Assembly: GCF_003217515.1 (NCBI RefSeq)
Contig: NZ_QJSX01000002.1
Location: 145,242-209,241 of the forward strand
Length of the DNA: 64,000 nucleotides
Direction: 5' to 3'
From: Deinococcus yavapaiensis KR-236
GTDB lineage: Bacteria; Deinococcota; Deinococci; Deinococcales; Deinococcaceae
Shown here: positions 26,441 through 35,341 of the stretch, one piece after another
Layout: each line of letters begins with the position of its first letter
How positions within the stretch are numbered: the stretch's first letter is position 1
The notes under the pieces: generated by a model
Told to the model about the DNA's origin: nothing
Database searches by the model: none
What the model saw: only the letters and a program-made list of their open reading frames with translations
Translations under genes and position numbers: made by a program

Positions 26441-27592
26441 ATGAAGACACTCATCCTGGGCGCTGGCTACGCCGGCCTCGCCGTCGCGACGAAACTCAAG
26501 CCTTCGCCCAACCTCGACGTGACGCTTGTCGAGCAAAATCCGTACCACGTCTTCGAGACGAGGCTGCACGAAGCCGCCGCGCACAACACCCAAGTCACGC
26601 TGCCCCTCGCGCCCCTCCTCAAGGGTACGGGCGTCACCTTGGACCTCGCGCGCATCGCGAGCGTCGATCTCGACGCGAAATCCGTCGAGTTGAAAGACGG
26701 GCGCACCGTCACGTACGACACCCTCGTGATCGGCCTCGGGTCCGTCACGAACTTCTACCGCATTCCCGGCCTCAGCGAGCACGCCACCGAGCTCAAGGAA
26801 CTCGCCGACGCCGACGACATCTACAACTTCGTCAACCGCGCCTACACCGCCGACTTCGAGGGTTGCCGCAACATCGTCGTGGGCGGCGCGGGCCTCACGG
26901 GCGTCGAACTCGTCACCGAGCTCGCGCAGCGCAACGAGACCCTCAGCCGTGAGCGCGGCCTGCCGAAGTTCGAGATCTACCTCGTCGAAGCGGGCCCCAA
27001 GATCCTGCCTGTCCTCGACGAGACCCTCCGCACGCGCGCTCAACGCACCCTCGAGGAGTACGGGATTCACATCCTCGTCGGCCACCGTCTCATGCAGGCC
27101 ACGGAGAACAACGTCACCGTGCAGACACAAGACGGCCAGCAAAAGGTCATCGAGGCGGGCAAGATCATCTGGACGGGCGGCATTCAGGCGCAAGACATCG
27201 TCAAGGCCGAGAAGCTCGAGAAGGGTCCGGCGGGCCGCATCGTCGTCGATTCCTACCTGCGCATTCCCGCCTACCCGGAAGTCTTCGTGATCGGAGACAT
27301 GGCCCTCGCCACCGACCCGAAGACGAACAAGCCCGTTCCGACGACCGCCCAGCACGCCGGCCAGCAAGGACGCCTCACGGGCAAGAACATCATGCGCCTC
27401 ACGCGCGGCGAGACGCTGGAGGCGTACGAGCCGTCCACCCTCGGCGAGTTCGTCTCGCTCGGCGGCCTCATGGCCGTCGGTTGGATGAAGTTGCCGTGGA
27501 ACCAGAAGCTCGCCATGACGGGCGGCCTCGCGCACGTCATGAAGCGTGCGTCCGAATGGCGTTGGCGCGCCAGCATCGGCGATCCTATCTAA
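26441..27592 (+). CDS. ndh: Type II NADH:quinone oxidoreductase (NDH-2)
   Basis: 383 residues with two Rossmann dinucleotide folds: FAD-binding TLILGAGYAGLAVA at the N-terminus and NAD-binding NIVVGGAGLTGVELVTELA near residue 145. The FAD-site segment VFVIGDMA is near residue 285. It oxidises NADH and passes electrons to menaquinone without pumping protons, as a peripheral membrane protein. The AQHAGQQG motif of NDH-2 quinone sites is present. ATG 26441 is preceded by TAGGAGT (Shine-Dalgarno). A strong hairpin terminator follows. Confidence 0.9.
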   Translation: MKTLILGAGYAGLAVATKLKPSPNLDVTLVEQNPYHVFETRLHEAAAHNTQVTLPLAPLLKGTGVTLDLARIASVDLDAKSVELKDGRTVTYDTLVIGLGSVTNFYRIPGLSEHATELKELADADDIYNFVNRAYTADFEGCRNIVVGGAGLTGVELVTELAQRNETLSRERGLPKFEIYLVEAGPKILPVLDETLRTRAQRTLEEYGIHILVGHRLMQATENNVTVQTQDGQQKVIEAGKIIWTGGIQAQDIVKAEKLEKGPAGRIVVDSYLRIPAYPEVFVIGDMALATDPKTNKPVPTTAQHAGQQGRLTGKNIMRLTRGETLEAYEPSTLGEFVSLGGLMAVGWMKLPWNQKLAMTGGLAHVMKRASEWRWRASIGDPI

Positions 27593-27605
27593 ACGAAGCG
27601 ACGTG

Positions 27606-27641
27606 AAAGAGCAGGCGGAGGGTATCCTCCGCCTGCTCTTT
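27606..27641. terminator. Strong hairpin terminator after ndh
   Basis: AAAGAGCAGGCGGAGG (27606-27621) pairs perfectly with CCTCCGCCTGCTCTTT (27626-27641) around GTAT. The A-start and T-end make it work as a terminator in either direction. Confidence 0.85.
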
Positions 27642-27695
27642 CGGCATGGCCACACGCCCGCTTCACCCTCGGATACGGAAGGTGTGAAAAAGCCG

Positions 27696-27732
27696 TGAAG
27701 TTCACTTCATCCTGGCGGGCGAATTGTAAGAT
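27696..27732 (+). promoter_or_regulatory. Palindrome and -10 element of the GGDEF-EAL gene
   Basis: TGAAGT-TC-ACTTCA (27696-27709) is a perfect inverted repeat at the -35 position. TAAGAT (27727-27732) ends 6 nt before GTG 27739, which is chosen as start over GTG 27736. Confidence 0.5.
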
Positions 27733-27738
27733 GAAGTG

Positions 27739-30700
27739 GTGCGACGCCTGAACGACATCGAAGCCGACGTTTCGCTGTCGCTTCCCAAAGCCGTCGAGCG
27801 CATCTCGTCCGTCGAGGACGCCTTGCGGGCGCTCACGACCATCACCAGCACCCTACCCGCAGACTTGCAAGCGCGCGACATGTACGAGCGGGTGCTCAGC
27901 GTCGCCGCGCTCATCATCCCCGACATCACGTGCGGCAGCATCATCGTGCGCCGCGCCGACGGACGCTACGCTTACGCGGCCAGCCTCAAGCACGACCTCG
28001 AACTGCTCAAGCTCGTGACGTTCACGCGAGAAGAGCTCGACATGCAAAGTGGCGTGCGCGTCGTGCCGTCCTTGCGAGATCTCAACACCCGCGTCCTCGA
28101 CGCGCGCCGCTGCGAGCTGATCGAGGCGAGCAACGGCGCCTTGATCGTCGAGTCCACGTTGATCGTCCCGGTGTACCTCGGCGGGCAGATCGAGGCCGCC
28201 TTGTACCTCGACAGTCCCAGGCCCGCCGAGGAACTCGGCAAGTACGCCGAGGTCGCCAAAGTGTTCGGCGCGCACGTCGAACTCGCCTTGTGGCGCGCCC
28301 GCGTCGCCGAGCAGGCGCGGCGAGCGCAACGCGACCTCGCGTTGCGCTCGCGCTTGCGCGACGTTCTGTCTGCCGAAGGTGACCTCGCCGAACTGTTCGA
28401 AGCCATCGTGCGCGCCATCCACGAGGAATTCGGCTTCGCTCACGTCGCCGTCGCCTTGATCGAGGACGGCCAGATCGTGCCGCGGGCGCACGTCGGCTAC
28501 GGCTTCTTGCAGTCCAGCTACACCTTCGAAGGCGTCGTTGGCCGCGTCGTGTGCACCGGAGAGTCGTCGCTGGTCGTCGACGTGACGCGCGACCCCGACT
28601 ACATCGCCGAAAATCCGCGGGTCGTCAGCGAACTGTGCGTTCCTCTGCGCTCGGGCGACCACATCATCGGCATCATCAACATCGAAAGCGAGGACGCCAC
28701 CCTCGACGACGCGGACCTCGGCAGCATCAGCAGCCTCGCCGATCATCTCGGGCGCGCCATCGAACGCGCCCGTCTCTTCGAGCAGACGCGGGCGTCGGAG
28801 CGGCGCTACCGAGCGCTGTACGACGCCGCCGAACGTTCGCGCCGCGAACTCGACTTGCTTCACGGCGTTCGCAGCGCGCTCGCTCAGGAACTCGACGTTC
28901 CGTGCGCCCTGCGCGCCGTCACCGAGGCGGTCGCACGCACCTTCGGCTACACCCAGATCAGCATCTACTTCATTCACGAAGACGACCTCGTGCTGCAACA
29001 TCAAGTCGGCTACGATCAGGTCGTGTCGAGCGTGCCGCTTTCCAAGGGCGTGATGGGACGCGTCGCGACGACCGGTCGAGCGGAACTTATCGACGACGTT
29101 CGTTCGGAGCCGCGCTTCATCGGAGCGGTCGAGGACATCGCCTCGGAAGTGTGCGTGCCCCTCCGGCGACACGGGCAGGTCCTGGGCGTGCTCAACGTCG
29201 AAAGCCGCGGCGGAGTGAGCCTCACCGGAAACGACTTGCGGCTCGCGCAGACGGTGGCAGGCTACATCGAGACGACCTTGGAGTTGTCGTCTTTGCACGA
29301 CGAGGTGCGCGAGCGCGAAAACCGCTACCGTCTGCTCGCCGAGAACATGAGCGACCTCGTGTGCTTGCACGGACCCGACGGCTCGTACCGCTACCTCAGC
29401 CCGTCCGTGCGAACTCGGCTCGGCTACGACCCCGAGGAACTCAAGGGCTTCACGCCCTTCGACCTCATGCACCCCGAGGAGTACGAAAGCATCGCCTTCA
29501 TGACGCTGCGCCGACTGCAAAGCGGGCAAGCGCAGCAGTTGCGCTTGCGCCTGCGCCGCAAGGACGGCGCGTACGCCTGGTTCGAGGCCAGCATCACGCC
29601 CATTCGCGAAAACGGGCGCCTCTCGGGCTTCGTGTCCACGTCGCGCGACATCACCGAGCGCAAACAAGCCGAGGATCGCCTCGCTTGGAGCGCCACGCAC
29701 GACGCCCTCACGGAGTTGCCCAACCGCACGCTCTTCGAGTCGCGTCTGCGCGCCGCGCACGCCGAGGCACGTCGACGCGGCGCCGCACGGTACGCCGTGC
29801 TGTTTCTCGACCTCGACCGCTTCAAGATCATCAACGACAGCCTCGGGCACCGCGTCGGCGACGAGTTGCTCGTCGAGTTCACGCGCCGCTTGTCGTCCGC
29901 CGTTCCCGCCGGAAGCATCGTCGCGCGTCTCGGAGGCGACGAGTTCGCCGTGCTGGTCGAGCACCTTTCGGACTTGCGCGAAGCGGAACTGATCGCGGGC
30001 CGCCTCGAAGACGCGCTCGACGCTCCTCTGCTCGTCTCGGGCCGCGAACTGCGCGTCACCGTCAGCATCGGCATCGCGCCCGGACGCCTCGACCACCGAG
30101 ACTCGCTCGACGCCCTGCGCGACGCCGACATCGGGATGTACCGCGCCAAGCGCAGCGCCACTCAGCGTCACGCCGTGTTCGACACCACGATGCACGACGC
30201 GGCGATGCGCCGCCTGCAACTCGAAGGCGACTTGCCGCGCGCCTTGCGCGCCCGCGAACTGCGCCTCGTCTACCAACCGATCGTGAACCTGCCCACGAGT
30301 CGGGTGGAAGGCGTGGAAGCCTTGCTGCGCTGGACGCACCCCGTGCTCGGCGAAGTACGCCCCGAGGAATTCATTCGCGTCGCCGAGGAAACAGGGCTCA
30401 TCGTGCCGCTCGGCGAGTGGGTGCTGCAAGAAGCCTGCACGCAAGTTCGGGTGTGGCAGCGAGAATTCGCCGATTGCTGCCTCGACTTGCACGTCAACGT
30501 GTCCGCGCGGCAGTTCTACCAGCCGGGCCTCGTGGAGACGCTCGCCCGCGTGCTGCAAGACAGCGGCTGCGATCCCGAGCGGCTCAACCTCGAAATCACC
30601 GAGAGCGCCATCATGCAGCACGACGCGATCTCCGCCGACATCCTCACGCACCTTCGAAGGCTCGGAGCGCGCGTGCAAATCGACGACTTCGGCACGGGCT

Positions 30701-31008
30701 ACTCGTCGCTCGCGTCTCTGCACCGCTTTCCCATCGACGCGCTGAAAATCGATCGCTCGTTCGTCGCGCGCCTCGGGCGCGACACGACGAGTTCGAGCAT
30801 CGTGCAGACGGTCGTGACGCTCGCCCGCGCCCTCGGCATCGGTGCCGTCGCCGAGGGCGTCGAGACGAGCGAGCAGCGAACGCACCTCGTGCGGCTCGGC
30901 TGCCACCTCGCCCAAGGCTTCTTGTTCTCCCATCCCTTGCCGCCGCAAGAGATCACGTCCATCTTGCGGCGCGGCGCCTACCTCGCGCCGCACGGCCCGA
31001 CCGCCTGA
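27739..31008 (+). CDS. Diguanylate cyclase/phosphodiesterase with three GAF and one PAS domain
   Basis: 1089 residues, cytosolic. Domains in order: GAF (about 45-190), GAF (215-350), GAF (375-515), PAS/PAC (530-645, YRLLAENMSDLVCLHGPDGS), GGDEF (655-815) and EAL (825-1080). The cyclase site is intact (RLGGDEFAVL) but lacks the RxxD inhibitory site. The EAL site is intact too (EALLRW, NLEITES, DDFGTGYSSL, KIDRSF, AEGVE). It can therefore both make and break cyclic-di-GMP in principle, with the sensory domains deciding the balance. No partner signalling gene is adjacent. Confidence 0.95.
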   Translation: MRRLNDIEADVSLSLPKAVERISSVEDALRALTTITSTLPADLQARDMYERVLSVAALIIPDITCGSIIVRRADGRYAYAASLKHDLELLKLVTFTREELDMQSGVRVVPSLRDLNTRVLDARRCELIEASNGALIVESTLIVPVYLGGQIEAALYLDSPRPAEELGKYAEVAKVFGAHVELALWRARVAEQARRAQRDLALRSRLRDVLSAEGDLAELFEAIVRAIHEEFGFAHVAVALIEDGQIVPRAHVGYGFLQSSYTFEGVVGRVVCTGESSLVVDVTRDPDYIAENPRVVSELCVPLRSGDHIIGIINIESEDATLDDADLGSISSLADHLGRAIERARLFEQTRASERRYRALYDAAERSRRELDLLHGVRSALAQELDVPCALRAVTEAVARTFGYTQISIYFIHEDDLVLQHQVGYDQVVSSVPLSKGVMGRVATTGRAELIDDVRSEPRFIGAVEDIASEVCVPLRRHGQVLGVLNVESRGGVSLTGNDLRLAQTVAGYIETTLELSSLHDEVRERENRYRLLAENMSDLVCLHGPDGSYRYLSPSVRTRLGYDPEELKGFTPFDLMHPEEYESIAFMTLRRLQSGQAQQLRLRLRRKDGAYAWFEASITPIRENGRLSGFVSTSRDITERKQAEDRLAWSATHDALTELPNRTLFESRLRAAHAEARRRGAARYAVLFLDLDRFKIINDSLGHRVGDELLVEFTRRLSSAVPAGSIVARLGGDEFAVLVEHLSDLREAELIAGRLEDALDAPLLVSGRELRVTVSIGIAPGRLDHRDSLDALRDADIGMYRAKRSATQRHAVFDTTMHDAAMRRLQLEGDLPRALRARELRLVYQPIVNLPTSRVEGVEALLRWTHPVLGEVRPEEFIRVAEETGLIVPLGEWVLQEACTQVRVWQREFADCCLDLHVNVSARQFYQPGLVETLARVLQDSGCDPERLNLEITESAIMQHDAISADILTHLRRLGARVQIDDFGTGYSSLASLHRFPIDALKIDRSFVARLGRDTTSSSIVQTVVTLARALGIGAVAEGVETSEQRTHLVRLGCHLAQGFLFSHPLPPQEITSILRRGAYLAPHGPTA

Positions 31009-31042
31009 CCGCCCTTCGAAGTTCGCATGTCGACGGCGTCGC

Positions 31043-32539
31043 TCAAAGCACGAGCGACGCCGCGTTTCCACCGATTTCGTCCCAAAGGGTGAACTCCGCG
31101 ACGGCCCCCTCGCGTACGATTCCGACATCGTCCCAGCCCACGGCGAGGGCGGGACCGCGCGTGTAGGCGAACAACGTCTCCTCCACGGTGAGCGTCTCGT
31201 CGGGCGCGACGAACTCGCCCGTATCGTCGCGCCGCGTGAGGGCCGCCCGGAAATTGTCCTGCACGTTCGGAGGCGCGACCGGCGCGTCCGACCCGAGGGC
31301 GAGCAGCGCGCCCGAACGCAGCAAGCTCGCGAACGCGTACGTGGTGTTCTCAAGGTGCGGCAGCAAGGCGCGTATCATCGGCCCGTCTCCCAACAGGTGA
31401 ATGGGCTGCACGGACGCCGTCACGCCGAGACGCCCGAAGCGCGCGACGTCCTCGCGGCGCAAGTGCTGCGCGTGCTCCAAGCGCAAGCGCATCCCCTTCT
31501 CGCGCGCGAGGAGCGCGAGGCGCTCGTACACGTCGAGCACCTCGGTGTTCGCGCGGTCCCCGATCGCGTGCGTGACGGGCACGAAGCCCAACTCCAACGC
31601 TTCGCGCCCCCGCTCGAGAATGAGTTCCGGGCTGTGCAGCGGCAAGCCCGTTCCGCTGCCGTCGGCGAAGCCCGGCGCGTACAGCCACGCCGTGCGGCTG
31701 CCGAGCGCGCCGTCCGCGAAGAACTTGATGCCACCGATCGTGAGCTGTCCGCGCACGTTGCCGCGCAAGCCGAGGGCGCGCACGTACTCCAAACGGTCGT
31801 GGTCCACGCACGACCACACTCTCAGCGGCAACGCGTTTCGCGCGGCGAGCGACAGCATCGCCGCGAGCGCCTCGGGCGGCTCGAACCCCATCGTGTGCGT
31901 TCCCGTGAAGCCGCGCGCCTGCAAGTCGCGCGCTCCGCGCGAAGCCGCCGCCTCGTACTCACGGTGAGTCGGCGCGGGAATGGCGTTTCGCACGATCTCC
32001 TTGGCGTACTCCAGCAGCGTTCCCAACGGACGGACGATCCGGCCGCCCTCGGGGTCGGGCGTCGCCTCCGAAATGCCCGCGCGTCTCAGCGCCTCGGAAT
32101 TCACCCACGCCGAGTGCAAATCGCGCGAAAACGCGATCACCGGGTGGTGCGGCGTCGCCTCGTCGAGCTCGCGGGCGGTGGGATAGTCGGCGAGGCCGAG
32201 CTCCGAGAAGAGGAAGCCGCCTCCTTGAATCCACTCGCCGTGCGGCGTGACGGCGGCTCGCTCGCGAAGGCGCGCGACCACTTCGGAAACGCCGCGCGAT
32301 CCTGTGAGGTCCACTTGCGACAAGGAGAAGCCGTACCCGACGAGGTGCGTGTGCGCGTCCACGAGGCCCGGCGTGAGAAACGAGTCCCGGTGGTCGAGCA
32401 CGTCCGCCTTCGGTGCGACGGCCGTCATCTCTTCGCGTGAACCGACGGCGAGCACGCGCCCTCCACCGACGAGGACCGCCTCGGCGTTCGGGCGAGCGGC
32501 GTCTTGCGTGAGAATGCGGGAAAGAATCAATTGCAGCAT
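31043..32539 (-). CDS. YtcJ-like metal-dependent amidohydrolase
   Basis: 498 residues. An amidohydrolase-3 family enzyme with the metal motif GLVDAHTHLVG near residue 62, SRDLHSAWVNS, GGIKFFADGALGSRTAWL (the metal-bridging region), THAIGDRAN and SDAPVAPPNVQDNF at the C-terminal metal Asp. The substrate of this family (N-substituted amides, cyclic imides) is mostly unknown. ATG 32539 has TATCGT 8 nt upstream. The frame continues further 5' but that part overlaps the promoter and the divergent gene. Confidence 0.88.
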   Translation of the reverse strand: MLQLILSRILTQDAARPNAEAVLVGGGRVLAVGSREEMTAVAPKADVLDHRDSFLTPGLVDAHTHLVGYGFSLSQVDLTGSRGVSEVVARLRERAAVTPHGEWIQGGGFLFSELGLADYPTARELDEATPHHPVIAFSRDLHSAWVNSEALRRAGISEATPDPEGGRIVRPLGTLLEYAKEIVRNAIPAPTHREYEAAASRGARDLQARGFTGTHTMGFEPPEALAAMLSLAARNALPLRVWSCVDHDRLEYVRALGLRGNVRGQLTIGGIKFFADGALGSRTAWLYAPGFADGSGTGLPLHSPELILERGREALELGFVPVTHAIGDRANTEVLDVYERLALLAREKGMRLRLEHAQHLRREDVARFGRLGVTASVQPIHLLGDGPMIRALLPHLENTTYAFASLLRSGALLALGSDAPVAPPNVQDNFRAALTRRDDTGEFVAPDETLTVEETLFAYTRGPALAVGWDDVGIVREGAVAEFTLWDEIGGNAASLVL

Positions 32540-32547
32540 GTCGCTCC

Positions 32548-32572
32548 ACGATACCTGCCGGGCGCGTATCTT
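32548..32572. promoter_or_regulatory. Divergent -10 elements for the amidohydrolase and phosphoesterase genes
   Basis: Minus-strand TATCGT (32548-32553) lies 8 nt before ATG 32539, and plus-strand TATCTT (32567-32572) lies 7 nt before GTG 32580. Here the two -10 boxes do not overlap. Confidence 0.5.
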
Positions 32573-32579
32573 GAAGCTC

Positions 32580-33452
32580 GTGCGTCCCGTCGACTTCGAC
32601 GAAGCTTCCGTGTCCTTCACGCGGCGCCGCCTTTTGCGCGCCATCGCGCTCGGCGGCGCGGCCTTCGCGGCCGTACCGATCGTGAACACGTACCGCTTCG
32701 AGGTCTCTCGGCATCGCGTTTCCCTCGCGGGCCTCACCGCGCCCTTGCGCGTCGCGCACCTCAGCGACCTTCACTTCGGGCCGTTCATTCGGGAGGGGAG
32801 CGTGCGCGCGTGGGTGGACGCCACGCTTCGCGAACGCCCCGACCTCATCGTCATCACGGGCGACTTCTTCGACCACCTCTTTCGCGGCGACGGCGCGCCC
32901 CTGCTTCGTTTGCTCGCGCGTCTTTCCGCTCCGCTCGGGGTGTTCGGCGTGTGGGGCAACCATGACAACGCGATCTTCGGCTTCGACGAGAACGGCATCT
33001 TTCATCCCGATTGGCGAGAACGGCGAACGAATTGGGGTCGGGCGCTTCGCGCGTCGGGCGTGCGCATCCTGCTGAACGAAGGCGTGCGAGTGCGGAGCGA
33101 CTTGTACCTCGCCGGAATCGACGACGAACGCACGGGCTGGCCCGACCTCGCGCGAGCCCTCGCGGGACGACGAGGCGAGACGGTCCTGCTGCTCAGCCAC
33201 ACGCCCGACGCGCTGCCGAGCGTGCCCTCCAACGTCGCTTTGACGCTGTGCGGACACACGCACGGCGGTCAAGTCAAGCTGCCCGTCGTCGGGCCGCTCG
33301 TCACGTCTTCACGTTACGGTCGGCGTTTCGCGGAAGGATTCGTGCGCGCGCCCGCGCTCGGCTTCGTGTCGCGCGGCCTCGGCGTCAGCAACTTGCCTTT
33401 GCGCCTCGACTGCCCCGCCGAAGTGGCGATGCTCGAGTTGACGCCGCGCTGA
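32580..33452 (+). CDS. Metallophosphoesterase with Tat-like signal
   Basis: 290 residues. An N-terminal twin-arginine-type signal (SFTRRRLLRAIALGG, then a hydrophobic run) precedes a calcineurin-like phosphoesterase domain with all metal-binding blocks: HLSDLHFG, VITGDFFD, GVWGNHDN, LLLSHTPD and CGHTHGGQV. Similar to YkuE/YaeI-type enzymes, some of which are UDP-2,3-diacylglucosamine or lipid phosphatases. Likely on the outer face of the membrane. A paralogue follows directly. GTG 32580 fits the -10 spacing. Confidence 0.88.
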   Translation: MRPVDFDEASVSFTRRRLLRAIALGGAAFAAVPIVNTYRFEVSRHRVSLAGLTAPLRVAHLSDLHFGPFIREGSVRAWVDATLRERPDLIVITGDFFDHLFRGDGAPLLRLLARLSAPLGVFGVWGNHDNAIFGFDENGIFHPDWRERRTNWGRALRASGVRILLNEGVRVRSDLYLAGIDDERTGWPDLARALAGRRGETVLLLSHTPDALPSVPSNVALTLCGHTHGGQVKLPVVGPLVTSSRYGRRFAEGFVRAPALGFVSRGLGVSNLPLRLDCPAEVAMLELTPR

Positions 33453-33518
33453 CGCTTCTCGCGCGCCGCGAACGAGGCGGTCACACCGAGCTTCAGCCAC
33501 TCCTTCATACGGGAAGAT

Positions 33519-33542
33519 GCCGCGAGAACGCGGCGTCATACT
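33519..33542 (+). promoter_or_regulatory. Hairpin and -10-like element before the second phosphoesterase gene
   Basis: GCCGCG-AGAA-CGCGGC (33519-33534) followed by CATACT (33537-33542), which ends 6 nt before ATG 33549. CATACT departs from TANNNT at its first base, so the -10 call is weak. Confidence 0.35.
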
Positions 33543-33548
33543 ACCTGC

Positions 33549-34418
33549 ATGCCTCTGCGCCGCGTTCTCTCCTCGCTCGGTTGGAGCGCCCTCACCTTGA
33601 CGGTCGCAAGTGTCACCAACACCTACCGCTTCAAGACGACGCTTCAGGAAGCGACGTTGCCGGGCTTGACGAAGCCGCTGCGCGTCGCGCACCTCAGCGA
33701 TCTGCACTACGGCTTGTTCGTCGGGCCGCTCATCGTGAAAGCCTGGGTGGACGCCACGCTCGCCGCCAAGCCCGACCTCATCGTCATCACGGGCGACTTC
33801 CTCGACGGTCACTTTCGCGCGCCCGGACGCGGCACGATGCTGCGCGAACTGGCGCGCTTGCAAGCGCCCCTCGGCGTGTGGGGCGTGTGGGGCAACCACG
33901 ACTGGACGAGCCTCAACACGAACGCGCAGAGGATCCGCTTCGCCGAGCGACTACGCGTGAACGGCGTGCAGCTCATCAACAACGCGGGCGTTCAAGTGCG
34001 CGATGACGTGTACGTGGCGGGCGTGGACGACTGGTGGTTCGGAGCGCAGGACCTCGACGCGGCCCTGCGACATTACCAAGGTGGCGCGATCTTGTTGCTC
34101 GCACACAACCCCGACTACCTGCCCCACGTTCCGTCGAAGGTGGGCCTCACCTTGTGCGGTCACACGCACGGCGGGCAAGTGCGCCTCCCGATGATCGGTC
34201 CCCTCAAGCGCTCCACCCTCATGCGTCCCTTGCAAGGCTGGGTGCGAGGCGACGCCATCGTGACGTCGCCCGCCGAGGGACGCGCGGGCGTCGAAGGCGA
34301 AAATCACGCGCTGGGCTTCGTATCGCGCGGGCTCGGCGTGACGGGGTTGCCCGTACGGTTCGCTTGCCCCGCCGAAGTGGCCATTCTCGATTTGCACCCG
34401 CCCGACTTTCCGTTTTAA
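33549..34418 (+). CDS. Metallophosphoesterase, paralogue of the preceding gene
   Basis: 289 residues with the same blocks: HLSDLHYG, VITGDFLDG, GVWGNHDW, LLLAHNPD and CGHTHGGQVRLP. Similarity to the previous protein is high through the core and C-terminus (GFVSRGLGV, LPxRxxCPAEVAxL). It differs in the N-terminus, a plain hydrophobic segment (LGWSALTLTVASV) without twin arginine, and in an extra loop (VTSPAEGRAGVEGENH) before the last block. A tandem duplication with possibly different export route or anchoring. Its stop overlaps that of the convergent gene by 3 bp. Confidence 0.88.
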   Translation: MPLRRVLSSLGWSALTLTVASVTNTYRFKTTLQEATLPGLTKPLRVAHLSDLHYGLFVGPLIVKAWVDATLAAKPDLIVITGDFLDGHFRAPGRGTMLRELARLQAPLGVWGVWGNHDWTSLNTNAQRIRFAERLRVNGVQLINNAGVQVRDDVYVAGVDDWWFGAQDLDAALRHYQGGAILLLAHNPDYLPHVPSKVGLTLCGHTHGGQVRLPMIGPLKRSTLMRPLQGWVRGDAIVTSPAEGRAGVEGENHALGFVSRGLGVTGLPVRFACPAEVAILDLHPPDFPF

Positions 34419-35113
34419 CGGCGGCAGGTGAGGTTCACGCGAAAGCTCGGGTCGGCGACCGTGTAGCTCGTGCCGGGCCCGCGATCGACGCGGAAGACGA
34501 GTCGGCTCGGCGGGCTGATCTGCCCGTTCGCGGCCGGATTCGGGAAGAAGTTCAGCGTGAACGAGAGCGGAGCGCCTTGAGGCACGTCGCGCGCCGCGAC
34601 GCCCTGCAAGTCGAAGATGCTGCCGCTCGGCGTGTACGACGCGCCGTCCTGCGTCACGAGCTGGACGTTGTCGAGTTGCGACGCGGGCCCGCCCGCTCCC
34701 GAGTTGGCGAGCGACGTCGTACCGTTCGTACCGTTGCGTACCTCGATCGACACGGCGGTCCCCTTGCGGTCGCCGTCCGTCACGTTCGAAACGTTCGTGA
34801 CCCGCAGACGCCACACGCCGTTGAAGAGTTGCTCGTTCACACACCCCGCGAGACCCGCGACTTGATTCGAGCCGCCCGACGCCGCTGGCGCCGCCGGAAC
34901 GGTCAGCGCCAAGGCGCTCGCGCTTTGTGTGGCCGTCACGCCCGCCGCGCGCAGCGCCTCGACAGGCACGTACGTGCGCCCGTTCACGACGATGGCGCCC
35001 GTGGTGGACCGCTGCCCGTTGATCGTGAGGGCCAAAGAGCGCTGCACGGCTTGTGCGAGCGCGACGGTGGCGAGCAGGGCGACGGCGACGGTCCACTTCT
35101 TGGCGTGCTTCAT
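34415..35113 (-). CDS. Secreted protein with copper-amine-oxidase-N-like stalk domain
   Basis: 232 residues. A signal peptide (MKHAKKWTVAVALLATVALAQA) is followed by a short copper amine oxidase N1-like domain (LTINGQRSTTGAIVVNGRTY, VPVEALRAAGV, about 28-62), which is a cell-envelope binding module and not an enzyme. A beta-rich C-terminal region (about 85-232) has two cysteines (GCVNEQ, LTCRR) that could form a disulfide. The function is unknown. Shine-Dalgarno GGGAGGAAGTC precedes ATG 35113. Confidence 0.8.
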   Translation of the reverse strand: MKHAKKWTVAVALLATVALAQAVQRSLALTINGQRSTTGAIVVNGRTYVPVEALRAAGVTATQSASALALTVPAAPAASGGSNQVAGLAGCVNEQLFNGVWRLRVTNVSNVTDGDRKGTAVSIEVRNGTNGTTSLANSGAGGPASQLDNVQLVTQDGASYTPSGSIFDLQGVAARDVPQGAPLSFTLNFFPNPAANGQISPPSRLVFRVDRGPGTSYTVADPSFRVNLTCRR

Positions 35114-35190
35114 GACTTCCTCCCTGAAAGATTGCAACAGGTGATCTTCGTATTGTGCGGATTCGCCGGGCGGTGTCAATCGGCGGGAAG

Positions 35191-35220
35191 CGAGGAAAGC
35201 CTCGCGAGGAGCTTTCCTCG
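35191..35220. repeat. Hairpin in the intergenic region downstream of the 35342-36307 gene
   Basis: CGAGGAAAGC and GCTTTCCTCG form 10-bp perfect arms around a 10-nt loop that is itself near-palindromic. There is no T run on the minus strand, so it is at best a weak terminator or an RNA-stabilising element. Confidence 0.45.
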
Positions 35221-35341
35221 GGTGGCGCCGCCGAAGCGCGCCGGCCGTTCACGACAGCGCCACTCGCGTTGTTGAGAGGAAAGGTTGGTGGAAGGAAGCT
35301 CGCTTCTTGACCAGCTCTGCCTCCCTTGGGCTCCATGAGCT

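Noticed and set aside
27853..31353. 1166-residue open frame antisense to the GGDEF-EAL gene
   Set aside because: It is a mirror of a well-supported gene in very high GC3 sequence, with Arg/Gly/His/Val-rich composition and no motif.
32540..32737. Upstream extension of the amidohydrolase to 564 residues
   Set aside because: It would cover the divergent phosphoesterase start and both -10 elements; the family N-terminus begins at 32539.
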